Assembly (NCBI GenBank): GCA_963281255.1
Contig: OY725501.1
Span: forward strand, 1,093,674-1,157,673
Length of the DNA: 64,000 nucleotides
Origin: Aphrocallistes beatrix
Lineage: Eukaryota; Porifera; Hexactinellida; Sceptrulophora; Aphrocallistidae
Reading direction: 5' to 3'
Below, piece by piece: positions 24,270-34,280 of this stretch. The notes below the pieces were generated by a model. It searched no databases. It was not told the origin of the DNA and was given only the letters and a program-made list of their open reading frames with translations. How positions within the stretch are numbered: position 1 is the stretch's first letter; every line of letters begins with the position of its first letter. The translations under genes were made by a program, and so were the position numbers.

Positions 24270-24548
24270 AACCTCTGCCACTTTGTGTCATTAATCGGTA
24301 TCAGATATAATTGCTGTGACTGGACAAGTAGTATCAAGTATCAAATATTGATTTTATTTAACTTGGGAGAGTTAGTAATTAAGTTGAGGCTATCAATTAT
24401 GAATAATTAGAAAGTGTAGTTTACGAATTTAAAATGAAAACAGAGTATTCCTAACGGTTTGAGTATATATTTCTTTATGAATATACCCACTTTAGTACAA
24501 TTTGTATGGAGGTTTCTGTGGTGGTCGAATACTTTTGTCCGGGTACTG
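24270..24548 (+). mobile_element. Right part of the split Tc1-type MITE (family A)
   Basis: Continues the element interrupted at 17981 (ACCTCTGCCACTTTGTGTCA) and ends with GGTCGAATACTTTTGTCCGG GTACTG before a TA at 24549-24550. That end is the inverse of the start of the copy at 9307. Confidence 0.75.
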
Positions 24549-24572
24549 TATATATATGTGTGTATATATATA

Positions 24573-24859
24573 TAAGTTGACTAATTCATGAATTAATGAA
24601 TAATTCGAATAATTCATAATTCATCAAGCCTGAGAAGAATTATTCAAAATTGAAAGTTTTTTAATGGAAAATATCATGAATTAATTATATGAATGAATTT
24701 TTCGAATAATTCATAATTCACGAATTATGAATTATTCGAATTATTTATTAATTAATGAATTTGTCAACTTAGCTTATGATTGACTAATTCATGCTTGAAT
24801 GATTAATTATTCGAATAATTCATAATTCTTTCCCATTTTTTAATGAATTAGTCAACTTA
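24573..24859. repeat. Tandem pair of TAAGTTGACTAATTCAT MITEs
   Basis: Starts TAAGTTGACTAATTCATGAA, has an inner GAATTTGTCAACTTAGCTTA junction followed by a fresh GACTAATTCATG, and ends AATGAATTAGTCAACTTA. This reads as two copies of the 13745-13920 family back to back. TA-rich flanks. Confidence 0.6.
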
Positions 24860-24875
24860 TATATATACATATATA

Positions 24876-25359
24876 CAGGCATCCCTCGCCCTTCGCGGGG
24901 GGTTACGTTCCCGAGAATTGTCGCGAATGGCAAAATCGCGAACGGCAAGACGTTAGTTCAATGAGAATAGTGTGGTGGCGTTCCTAGATTATAAAAACAA
25001 TGCAAGATGCAGTTTGTTTAATACGTTTTTGATTCAATTGAGCTGTAATACTGATACAAACACTAGCACAAATGAAATGGTAATGATAAGTGAAGTAATA
25101 AATGAAAGATATAGATCCCCTAGTAGCAAACCGAAGTACCATACCTAAATAGTAAAGTCTAGCCTTTAGTACTAAACCTATAAATATGTAGATACGTATA
25201 AGGTTATGGGCTTACGGTCACCCATGACACTACTGAAGAGAGTTACGAAAACCGTGAATAGTCGAGGGAACGAGTCGCGAATAGCAAAACAAGACTCAAA
25301 ATTTTTTCCAAATAGTCGAACCCGCAATTGACAAACTCGCGAACGGCGAGGCCTGCTTG
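24876..25359. mobile_element. Tigger-like MITE, 484 bp
   Basis: Ends are CAGGCATCCCTCGCCCTTCG and the inverse (CGCGAACGGCGAGGCCTG) followed by CTTG, with TA on both sides (24874-24875, 25360-25361). The CCCTCG..TTCGCGGGGG start followed by ACGTTCC is typical of pogo/Tigger-class elements. The repeated word TCGCGAA.GGCAA occurs in both arms. Non-coding. It ends only 125 bp before a malectin exon. Confidence 0.75.
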
Positions 25360-25484
25360 TATAATACATTAAACGAATTTTAGTAGTAATCATTTTAGAG
25401 AAAACTTCAAGATCCTACTTTTAATGATGATCAATTTTATTTTAGTTAAGTTATTTATTTTCTAACATATTTTTATTTATTTAG

Positions 25485-25542
25485 GGATGGTTAGATAATC
25501 CTAAAGTAAATGCTTTGGTGTTAATCAAGGGAACTTTACAAG
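25485..25542 (+). CDS. MLEC: Malectin, 58-bp internal exon (end of the lectin domain)
   Basis: Acceptor TTATTTATTTAG ends at 25484 and donor GTATAC starts at 25543. The 58 bases read GWLDNPKVNALVLIKGTLQ plus one base, which completes an Asp codon with the next exon (TLQ-D-IPKL). Human malectin has the matching YDNPKV.AL...GT..D.PKL segment, so the phase and the residues both confirm the exon. This strand closes the malectin beta-sandwich. The exon is an island between two MITEs (24876-25359 and 25807-26239). It falls below usual ORF-length cutoffs and would be missed by ORF calling alone. Confidence 0.93.
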
Positions 25543-25806
25543 GTATACTTTTGTTAATCTTTGCTATTTTGAAATAAAATAGTTCTATAATTTTTCGCGA
25601 ACATTGTTAAAAAAAACCATTTTTCTTAAATTTTCATTATTCAGCCAGGGTCGCTTGATGTAAATATTTTCACAATAGAGATACTTTATATTAAGCGAAC
25701 TTGATTCAATACAAATCATATTTAATAATGAAATTGGGAGCAGGATGTTAGTTCCTAATAAACGAATGTTCATATTAATCCGGTTTATAATAAGCAACCT
25801 TTTATA

Positions 25807-26239
25807 CCCATAATTCCCCATACAAATAGTTATAATACTGTTTTATTTAGCGAGTCAATGTATTTAATTGGTAAGAGATACACTTAATTTGACTTCATAT
25901 TCGAATTCTCTACATTCAAATTACCCACTTTATAAGTTTTCTACTTAATTATTCTTTTTCAAGATCAAATATTTTCAGCATTTCTTTTCTATGCCACATG
26001 TCACGAGTGATCACCATTGTATATGATGGCATTGGTGGTATGAGGTGGCACAGTTTGAAAATTTTTAACCTTGTGGGAGTGTAAATAAGTTGAAAGATTA
26101 ATTAGTGAGTAATTCGAATTTGAAGTTAAATTAAGCCTATCTCTTACCAATTAAATACCTTGACTCGCTAAATAAATCAGTATTATAACTATTTGTATGG
26201 GGAATTATGGGGTGTACGAATAATTTTGTTCAGGCAGTG
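25807..26239. mobile_element. Tc1-type MITE (family B), left end truncated
   Basis: Matches the complete copy at 53700-54159. It contains GCGAGTCAATGTATTTAATT, ATGCCACATGTCACGAGTGA and the inverted partner of the first block, and ends TTTTGTTCAGGCAGTG followed by TA. About 30 bp of the left end is missing. Confidence 0.75.
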
Positions 26240-27232
26240 TATATCCTTGAAGGGTTAAAAAGTGATATTTATTTTTTCATTTCCTAATTGTGTTTTCACA
26301 ATCTTGCTGCTAAGAGTGACATTTATATAAGACATGCTCGCAAAGATTATCTGTATATACAAACAAATTCCCATATTAGTTATTTGATCAAATCTTTATT
26401 AGCCCAAACATTTGAGGCTATAGTTTATGTTTGACGGAATATCTCGCATCTCAATGGGAACTTTGAAAAGCTTCATATACTGCATTCAATGATGAAGGCT
26501 TCGAAGATTTTCATATATCGGTGTTTTGTTTTTTGCCTAGGAATGTCATTCGAGAGGATAGTAGGTGCTTGTCGCATTTCAAAGGTATGCTGTTTCTCGA
26601 ACTTGCCGATTTAGAGGTTTGTAGATCATGACCAAATCTTAGATTTAGAAGTTGTCAATCAAGAATTATGAGAGACGAACCTTTTATTTTTTGATTTCTT
26701 GTCGGTGTTCGTAAACAGAAAGTCCATACCAGTATTCAGTGTTAAAACTTCTTTCGGCTTTACAGGATATGAAATCTTTGCCATTTATGGTATACATTAA
26801 CGTTTAGTATCATATTCTTATTCAGCGTTCACTTTCGAGGTTTTTCATTATAATGACTATGTGATGAAATTCCCTAGCATTGCTCATTTAGAACTGTGCA
26901 CCTATGCTATTGGTTAAAATCATAGATCCTATATAGTAGTTTTGGAGACACAATAAAATCCCAAAGTCAAATTCAGGAGAGAAATATTTTGATCAGCTAC
27001 TGGAAGAATATTAGATTGCGTTCCTATTCCAGCTTTTGGAAAACCATATCTTGTGATGGCCAACAGTTCATAAGAAAATGACTTAAATTTTTGGAATGAA
27101 AATTGTCCTACCCTTTTGAATTCAAAATTTGTTAAATAAAATTATTTAGAGCATTTCGTTATTTTCTTCTCTTGATTATAATTCAAAAACTAATTAGCAT
27201 CTCAGTTTCATATTGATACCTAAGGTATACTA
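26240..27232. other. Malectin intron, no recognised feature
   Basis: AT-rich, no useful open frame or repeat boundary seen. Part of the 14.8-kb intron. Confidence 0.4.
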
Positions 27233-28444
27233 CAGGGTGCGATTTAAGTTCAGTCCAAATTATAATTACCGATATCATTTCGAATAATCATTTTTTATAA
27301 TTGAAAATTCTCATCTCGATTAATTAGATGTTATACTACAATACGAATTATGAATTGCAAAATATCCACCTTAGCTTTTAATTACAGCATTTATTATGCC
27401 TGGTAAAGTCCCTACGGCGGCACGGCATTTGTTTCGAGAATGGACCATATCGAATAATTCATGGGGTTTAGGTCTGGGCTCTAGGGGGAGCCATTGGTCT
27501 TCACTGATAAACCCCGGGATTGCTGCGAAGGGTAATGCGGAAATGGTTCGACTTTTCGAAAAAGGAAATAGTTCGAATTGCGGATTTAGGAAATAGTTCG
27601 ACTTTTTATCATTAGGATTAATGTTGTTTTTTTTTGCGAACCATTTCCTTTTTTGGAAAGTCGAACTATTTCGACCATACCCTGCGAAGCCATTCTTGAG
27701 TGGAATTTGCGGTATGGGAACGAGCCCCTTCTTGTTGGAAGACGAAGGAACTCCTATTGACCTTTGCCCTAGGTTCTTCACAAACGGTTCTAAAATCAAC
27801 TCACGGTAGGTAGAAGCATTGATTTTAAACCCCTAGATACAGAACCAGATGTCTCCAAACACTAGCAGATATTCCAGCTCAAACAATCACATCCATCTGA
27901 GCATTTCTTTTTTGCTACATTTCGTGGGTGATATTATGATGTCATTTTGACTATTAGAACCTCGTGGATTGTGAAGATTTTCTCATCTGAAAACAGGATA
28001 TTTTCCAGAACACAAGTAGCGTGCCTACCAAGTTCCCCCTTACACATCTCAGTAATCTCTTCTCCTTAACCTTTTCGTTAAGGAAATGAACTTTCTTTTC
28101 TCTTATAAGCTCGCATCCCTAATAGGTTTACAACTTCTCGGATTGAAAACTCGGAAATGTTGAGTTCTAGAGCCATTTTTCTTAACGAGCGCCGGGGATT
28201 TCGACGAATCCGCTTCCTCACATTTGTGGAATCCTAATTGAACGCGGACTACCACTTCTGTACGATATGCAAACTTTGTCTCGATCGAGGAAACTTCAAC
28301 AATTTCACTATTTATGCATGTGTCCGCCAGGTTTTGAATAATTCAATAATTCCACACCTCTCGGTGGTCATTACTATGGCTTAAATATGCTTGTATAAGA
28401 GTTAATACACTCTAAATTGGGGACAGAACCTAAATCGTACCATG
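27233..28444 (-). pseudogene. Dead Tc1/mariner-superfamily transposon (copy A)
   Basis: Ends are CAGGGTGCGATTTAAGTTCA at the left and the inverse ACCTAAATCGTACCATG at the right, with TA on both sides (27231-27232, 28445-28446). It is the same family as copy B (43476-44499). The transposase would read on the minus strand. The part near 27799 (ILEPFVKNLGQRSI) matches copy B's LQPVVKNLGQT, and the region near 27520-27460 keeps VPGFISxDQW-like text preceding the last catalytic residue, now in broken frames. A 151-bp MITE sits inside it (27531-27681). Without that insert it is about 1.05 kb. Confidence 0.8.
27531..27681. mobile_element. 151-bp MITE with 8-bp target duplication
   Basis: The ends GGTAATGCGGAAATGGTTCG and the inverse of GGTATGGTCGAAATAGTTCG are inverted repeats of about 36 bp with a few mismatches. 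The 8-bp CTGCGAAG occurs directly on both sides (27523-27530 and 27682-27689). The duplication length points to hAT-like or P-like transposition, but GGTA termini are not typical of hAT. No coding capacity. Confidence 0.85.
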
Positions 28445-28446
28445 TA

Positions 28447-29072
28447 TGTATGGTGTTCTATATTTCTGATAAATTTGTGACCACGACGACATGAAAACTA
28501 AGAAAAATCGATATCCACGTTTTGGGACTGGAGAGGTGCTTATTTACTTGTGTTAAGAGGATAAAACTTGAGAATGTAATGTTAACTACGGATATATGAT
28601 CAAAAATCGGCAGTTGTCATTTTATTAGCTTGAATTTATTTTAAAGGTGGTATATATGAACTTCATCTAGGTCCCATTTAACTATTGAACCTTTTCGATT
28701 TCGTATTACAGACTTATAGGCTATTAAAAAATAATGTTCGTTAATTATTTGAATGCTATTATCTTTCGAATAAGGGGAAATAGAATTTGGGCATTTGATT
28801 GTGGAAATGTTTAGTATAGATGAGTATATAATATTATTCTAATGCTATTATGATGACCTCATAATGAATCAGCAAATATCTAAAATCGGGGACAGTAACT
28901 CAATCATCATAGGTATCTCATCAAAAGAATGGAGCCAATATCCATCTAGACATTAAATTCTACTTCCTCCAATTATCTGAGCTCATTCAATATTAAGTTC
29001 GGCATTCATGCAATTAAGGGACTGTCTATGAATTGTCAGACTCTAAGGACTGGAAATGGGAGTTTAAATCCC
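28447..29072. other. Stretch with no recognised feature
   Basis: AT-rich intron DNA. No exon or repeat boundary seen. Confidence 0.4.
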
Positions 29073-29460
29073 ATTCAGATTGGGAATGGGACTTAAGTTT
29101 TGAATTATTGTGTACACACAGTTAAATTCACTTCTAAAAATATATATCAATCCAAAAGTATCAGTGGAATTGGATGGAAATAACTATCAGACACCCATTC
29201 CGATTAGGAATGGCACTTAAGTCTTGAGTTATTGTATGCCCACCATGAAATCCAACTTATATATAAAAATATTTATAATATATATCAATTTAAAAATATA
29301 AATATATATCAATTCAATAGAATCAGTGGAATTGGATGGATTTAAAGGACTTCTAGGGATTTAAGTTAATTTGGATTGGGAATGGGACTGAAATATTGAG
29401 TTTTTGTGTACCCTTCAATTTTGAAACTATATATCAATTGAATAATAGAATCAGTTGCAA
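29073..29460 (+). repeat. Degenerate tandem repeat, about three units of ~130 bp
   Basis: Three units each carry GATTGGGAATGGGACTTAAG or a variant, TTGAGTTATTGT followed by TACxC, an ATATATATCAAT tract and ATCAGTGGAATTGGATGG. Spacing is irregular because the AT tracts vary in length. Confidence 0.6.
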
Positions 29461-29628
29461 ATTCAATTTCCACTTGAAATTAAAATATCTGCTAAATTAA
29501 TGTAAATAAATACCGCGGAGAGAGATTCTGGTTCAGATTTCGACCTTTAAGGATATACCTTTTTTTCCACTACTCTTGAGACAGAGTTAACCTCAGATGA
29601 GTCGCAAGAAAATGTCCTACAACCTCAA

Positions 29629-29800
29629 TTCCAGAATATGTCCTACATATTTTTATGATGTAGGAATTTGTCCAACCCGATTCCGGAATATATTCTACAT
29701 GTTTTTATGATGTTGGAATTTGTCCAACCCGATTCCGGATTATATCTTACATATTTTATGATGTAGGAATATATCCTGCACCGATTCTGGAATATGTTTC
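29629..29800 (+). repeat. 52-bp tandem repeat, three units plus a partial
   Basis: TTCC(A/G)GAATATG-type starts fall at 29629, 29681, 29733 and 29784. Each unit contains TACATATTTTTATGATGTAG and TTTGTCCAACCCGA. Period 51-52 bp. Confidence 0.8.
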
Positions 29801-29869
29801 ATCTATGATCAGCATGATCCTCTGCGAACCAAAACCATAGTCACCCGTCCCCGTGTCCCTTAGTATACC

Positions 29870-30545
29870 AGTAGTATCAAGCAGGCCAAGAGTGCGAGAA
29901 GGAAGGCTGAACAGAAGTGGCACTAGTCTAATGACCCTGACCATTTTGGCTGAATTCAAGCATCAGAGAAATCTTATGAATGACATGATTAACAGTGAAC
30001 GTCGCAGTTTCTATTCTAATTGGATGTCAGTCCCATCATGACCAGCGCTCACTCTTCCATAAGGCTCTCTTCCGTAAAACTCACTGCTCGGCATACGCCA
30101 GCAACAGACTCTACCACCGCATGCTGATAAGGCTGCTCTTTCTCAGGAACTAGCCAACTTCTTTGTTCTTAAGGTAAACGACATCCGTTCCACCATCGAT
30201 TCGAATGCATTATCGTCTTCCGTTACCCCCTCAGATAATTCAAACATCCAATTCCAACATCCTCTCCACCAATTCAAAGAATTATCTGAGGAAGAAATCG
30301 TTTCCCTTGTTTCCTCTGCTCCTAATAAATCCTGTATCCTCGATCCTATTCCAACATCCCTGGTCAAATCATCTATACCCATCCTAGCGCCCATCCTTAA
30401 GAGAATGATAAATAGTTCCCTTCCCACTGGTCATTTTCCTTCGCCCTGGAAGCGCGCCATCATCTTGCCCAAACTTAAAAGACCAAATCTCGGTCCTATC
30501 TTCTCTAACTATCGTCCTCTTATCTTTTTTTCATCTCTAAGATAG
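29870..30545 (+). pseudogene. CR1/L2-like LINE fragment (before and into the reverse transcriptase)
   Basis: The plus-strand frames match the element at 61560-62925. From about 30180 they read QFKELSEEEIVSLVSSAPNK and CILDPIPTSLVKSS, the start of the reverse-transcriptase domain in this LINE clade, and then HFPSPWKRAIILPKLKRPN and FSNYRPL. Upstream, 29875-30080 keeps the endonuclease-RT linker pattern (QAKSARRKAEQKWH). Stops and frame changes are frequent. The fragment breaks off before the FDTVDH and YADD motifs and is dead. Confidence 0.8.
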
Positions 30546-30994
30546 CTTTGAACTCATTCATCCGTAATTTACTGCTCCCGGTTCTATCAATAACCGATAA
30601 TTATTGTAACAAAACCTTATTCATACGTATATCTCCTATTTATACACTATATCTTATCTTTACTTTACTATTTCTTCATATATATCATATTTGATGTCCC
30701 TGCTTAGTTTTAGTTACCTATATTTGCAGACATTTCGTTCTACAATTTTAAAAAAATTATTTTCTCGTATTAGTTTTGAGTTCCACCTATGTAGATATTT
30801 GGCACTTGGGTTTCTAAGTTTGTTGGGGGGTTTTAACACTTTTTTCAAGATCGAAATGTTAGAATTCCCTTTATGGTTGGAGAAAGCCATCAAACCCCAT
30901 ATTTTCATACATTTCCATGTTACCTGTGTTTATTATATACGTAATTTTCTTCTAGCATTTTAGAAAGTCTTTTTTAACTAATCTCTCAGATTTC

Positions 30995-31333
30995 ATGGCT
31001 TGTAAGATCAATCAGTTTTGTTATTGTTGCGGTAGGAATTTTCCATCCGGTTTGAGATTAATTACAAAGAGTGTTGTTAGTTCCACGAAATACCTTGGAT
31101 TGGGAGATATACTCAGTGGTGTTGGAATACCTAATAAACTGTGCTCTACTTGTTCGATCACTGTTAACAAATTAAGGAAGTCATGGTTACAAGTTAGACG
31201 GACACGCGCAACGAGGTTTAGAAATGTTGAGTGGATGAACCACAAATGTTGGATGATTCATTCAAGTACTTGTTGTACTACAGGATTTAACAGTTCAAAT
31301 GTTGGTATTGTTCTAACGCACACAAACCTTTAA
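30995..31333 (+). CDS. Unknown ORF with a four-cysteine zinc-cluster start
   Basis: Not identified. The 112-residue frame starts MACKINQFCYCCGRNF and has a second pair, LCSTCSITVNKLRKSW, about 38 residues on. That spacing suggests a C2..C2 zinc-binding fold, as seen at the N-terminus of some transposon and insect ZAD-type proteins. It lies in a cluster of transposon relics (32.2-36.6 kb) and is probably part of one. A second unidentified coding-like frame lies on the opposite strand just downstream (31890-31357). No start context or splice signal decides its limits. Confidence 0.4.
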   Translation: MACKINQFCYCCGRNFPSGLRLITKSVVSSTKYLGLGDILSGVGIPNKLCSTCSITVNKLRKSWLQVRRTRATRFRNVEWMNHKCWMIHSSTCCTTGFNSSNVGIVLTHTNL

Positions 31334-31356
31334 GCGTGGAAGAAAGATACACCAAG

Positions 31357-31890
31357 CTAAAGGAAGAGGTAAACCAAAGAATAAAACTGTGAGTTCATTG
31401 TCTTCCGTTCATAATAGAAGCAATAGCTCAATCCCATTGAATTCAATTGCAATGAAATAGTCACGGTAATCTCTATTATCATTCTTATTATCATTGCTCT
31501 TTGACTAGGGAAATTGGCAATGGTGGAAAGTTCTTGATTGAGGAAGTCAATTAAACTAATAACTTTTCGAATGCTCACTGTGGCATACAACTTTAATCGA
31601 CGTGCGAAATCTGTTCCTAATTCCAATTTTGCAGAGTGAATGGTTCTTTGAACTAGGGCAAGTTTTCTAGGTGGGTCCCGACCTCTCTTCAGATCAGTAA
31701 AACGACTTTTCTGGCGACGAAACTTAGCAGACATAATTTTCCCAGCAAGCTGTTCATCACATCCTGGGTTTTCTGACACGCAATTTTAAATAGCGATGCG
31801 TTCTTCGGGGGATAAACCTTTAACCGCTTCACTAATAGTTGCCACTTGCTGTTGTAATGAGAGGCGGTTAAGTTGGGAATTTAAGGAATG
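31357..31890 (-). pseudogene. Unknown coding-like minus-strand frame
   Basis: From 31890 downward the frame reads LSLQQQVATISEAVKGLSPE, one stop, then SENPGCDEQLAGKIMSAKFR and a basic RRQKSRFTDLKRGRDP stretch. The run of charged, amphipathic residues and the single interrupting stop suggest a decayed gene rather than chance, but I recognise no family. It sits among transposon relics. Confidence 0.35.
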
Positions 31891-32259
31891 AAGATTCTGA
31901 AGATGAACAAATTTGGGAAGATGAAATAGGTCAGAGGAAAGACAAGGGTCGTCTTGCGAGTGGTGTTTTTATGGTTGCTAAGTATCCTCGTTCTCACTGT
32001 AATGATTTCCTAGATTTGGAAGAATATACATTGCCTCTTAAACTTAGCAAAGATAGTGAACAAAAACCTCTGAAAATTCTCATCCAGTGAAGTTTTGAAC
32101 CTACTTCCCTACACAAACTTCGCGAACAAGTATACCCCCCCTTACTTTGCAGCAATAACCTCAGCTATAGAATCTCGAGACTCAATCTCTGCAATGTTAT
32201 CTAAGACATTGTCATTCCGTAAATAGTTTAAGTGCTATTATGTTTAAGATTATTATTTG

Positions 32260-33525
32260 CAATGACTGATACATATCATCAAAAGAAATTTGAAGAACTT
32301 GTTAAGACCAAAATGAAGAATTCCCAATGCTGGATCTAGACAAAATCAAACATCGAAAAGCTTATCGATGTTGGATAATGGTCCCAAAACTAAAAGATAG
32401 ATATGAGAGCTAATCCAGATGGTGAATATAATTCAGTGGTTCGCAACCTTAATCCTTAAGTGGGCCATAATTGGGGGCCGCGAGGCAGGCTCTAAATCTG
32501 TCAGTTCTTGTTACGATCACATTACCTTGGGCGTTGCAAAAACTGACATTAGAAACCTATATGGAAGCAATGTAACAACTAAAATTATACTTATAAAAGC
32601 AAAAATAAGTAAAATAAATTGAATCATCATATAATGATTATAGAAAATATATTGATATTCAGCATCAATTTCATACCCAAATTAGGCGGGCCCATTTTGT
32701 ATTACAACCACTAACGCGCGGGCCCCATAATAGAGTGTTTTTAAAGAGTCGCGGGCCATCAAATTTAGTCTCGTGGGCCCCAGGTTGCCCACCGCTGATA
32801 TAATTAGAGACTGAATTACCAAGATCCCTTTACTAAATGGTTAGTGTTATGCCCATTAAAGAGAGAATATGCTGAAGAAGTTTATAATGTTCTAACAAGT
32901 ATTTTCTATATGCTGGGTGCTCCTAATATCCTACAGAGTGACAACGGAAAATAATTTGACAATAATCTATTATTATTTACTCTAAATCAATTATGTCCAT
33001 CAACAAAGATCATTCACGGTAAGCCACGATATCCACAATCTCAAGGGTCGTGCTAACAAACTCATCGAAAATATTCTTTCTAGCTTATTTGATAAATCTC
33101 AACAATCAAATTGGGTAAGTGAACTGGAAAGGGTCGCCTACATGAAAAACATCACTATACATAGCGGTTGCAAGAAAAGTCCTTACAAAATCCTCTATAA
33201 CAGGGATCCACCTAAAGAATTACGTGATCTAAACATACCTGAGGAATTACACCATACTATCAACAGAAGTGAAAATCTTAAAGCATTTATTCCAGATTTT
33301 AACATTGAATCTGACAATCAATTTGAATTTAATTTAAAAACAGATACGATTATGAAAAATCAAGAATCAATTGAAACTGAGTTAAATTTTTCAGGAACTT
33401 CATATTTTTGTATGAAGTCGGAATGTAGAAGCAATATTCAGCAAAAACATACCCTGCTGTACCTGCTGTACAACTTGCACAGAAACTTCAAGCGGATAAA
33501 ATGCTTTCTGACGAAATCTTTGTAA
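32260..33525 (+). pseudogene. KRBA2/SCAND3-type integrase, split by a hAT MITE
   Basis: Plus-strand frames give a retroviral-type integrase of the kind found in the domesticated genes KRBA2 and SCAND3 and in Ginger-like transposons. Before the MITE is ANPDGEYN. After it come the first catalytic Asp region (YQDPFTKWLVLCPLKREYAE), the second Asp block GAPNILQSDNGK followed by a stop, IIHGKPRYPQSQGS, then a frameshift that destroys the catalytic Glu. The tail is SELERVAYMKN and HSGCKKSPYKILYNRDPP. The 364-bp MITE at 32434-32797 sits just before the first Asp. It faces opposite to the protease copy at 35.8-36.6 kb, so the two are probably separate elements. Confidence 0.8.
32434..32797. mobile_element. 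hAT MITE, 364 bp, with perfect 8-bp target duplication
   Basis: Ends are CAGTGGTTCGCAACCTT and the inverse AGGTTGCCCACCGCTG, the Charlie-like CAGxGGTTCTCAACCT class. ATATAATT occurs directly on both sides (32426-32433 and 32798-32805). The interior has GGGCC-rich words near both ends and no long coding frame. It interrupts an integrase relic. Confidence 0.9.
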
Positions 33526-34280
33526 TGTTCGTGGATATTATTGTTCTCTGGGTGTCATCTTAAATATAATGCCAACTGTAAAAACAGGTGATAAGGATAC
33601 TCTTTTAGAACCACTCAAATTAAAGTCCAAACTAATAACTTCGCCATTTCACAAAAGAACTCCCAAAAAGTCACATTTTCCCCAAAGCCATTCGATGATG
33701 GCGTAGATATAAATATCGCACAAAGAAAGAAATGCAAAGCTATACATACCTCTAAAAGTCAGTCAGGTGAACTATCTGACCTCGCTCTTTCCTTTTCACA
33801 ACTAGAACCGATTTACATACATACAAAATCAGTAAATACATGTCCAATCAGAGAATCTTTTAAGGAATTAAAAAATATTTTCCCGGAATAAAAAAATATT
33901 TTTGGAATAAAGAATTCTGTAAAAATGTCCGATACTTGTACTATAGTTAGAGTTTCCTGTCGCCTTTCCCCATTGAGTTTCCTGTTTTTCCAATATTTTC
34001 ACGAATTCTGAATTTATAAAAAATATATTTCTGAACAAAAAATTCTAGATTAATAAAAAAATGTGCTTAAAAGATAGATACCCTGTGTCCGATCAACAAT
34101 TTTTTTGTCTACTCATCAATTCAATTAGATCAGCACTAATAGATATCTGCCAACTAAGGCGAGTATTGCCTTGAGCGACTTTTTTACGAATATACAGCAA
34201 AGCAATTTCGATTCATCACGCTATTGGCTATCAAAGAAACTAGACATTCAGCAAAAAATGCACTTTTGACTTCTTTGGAT
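33526..34280. other. Stretch of uncertain, possibly coding relic sequence
   Basis: Some plus-strand frames look protein-like (around 33660-33890) and may be the C-terminal part of the integrase element or the start of the P-like element. No motif could be placed. Confidence 0.3.

Noticed and set aside
23904-24410. Proline-rich plus-strand frames (PPGPPLYPPLPS, PPPIKRRPGRFALPPP)
   Set aside because: They lie in the Ginger-type and hAT terminal regions; the richness comes from CCC runs in the termini.
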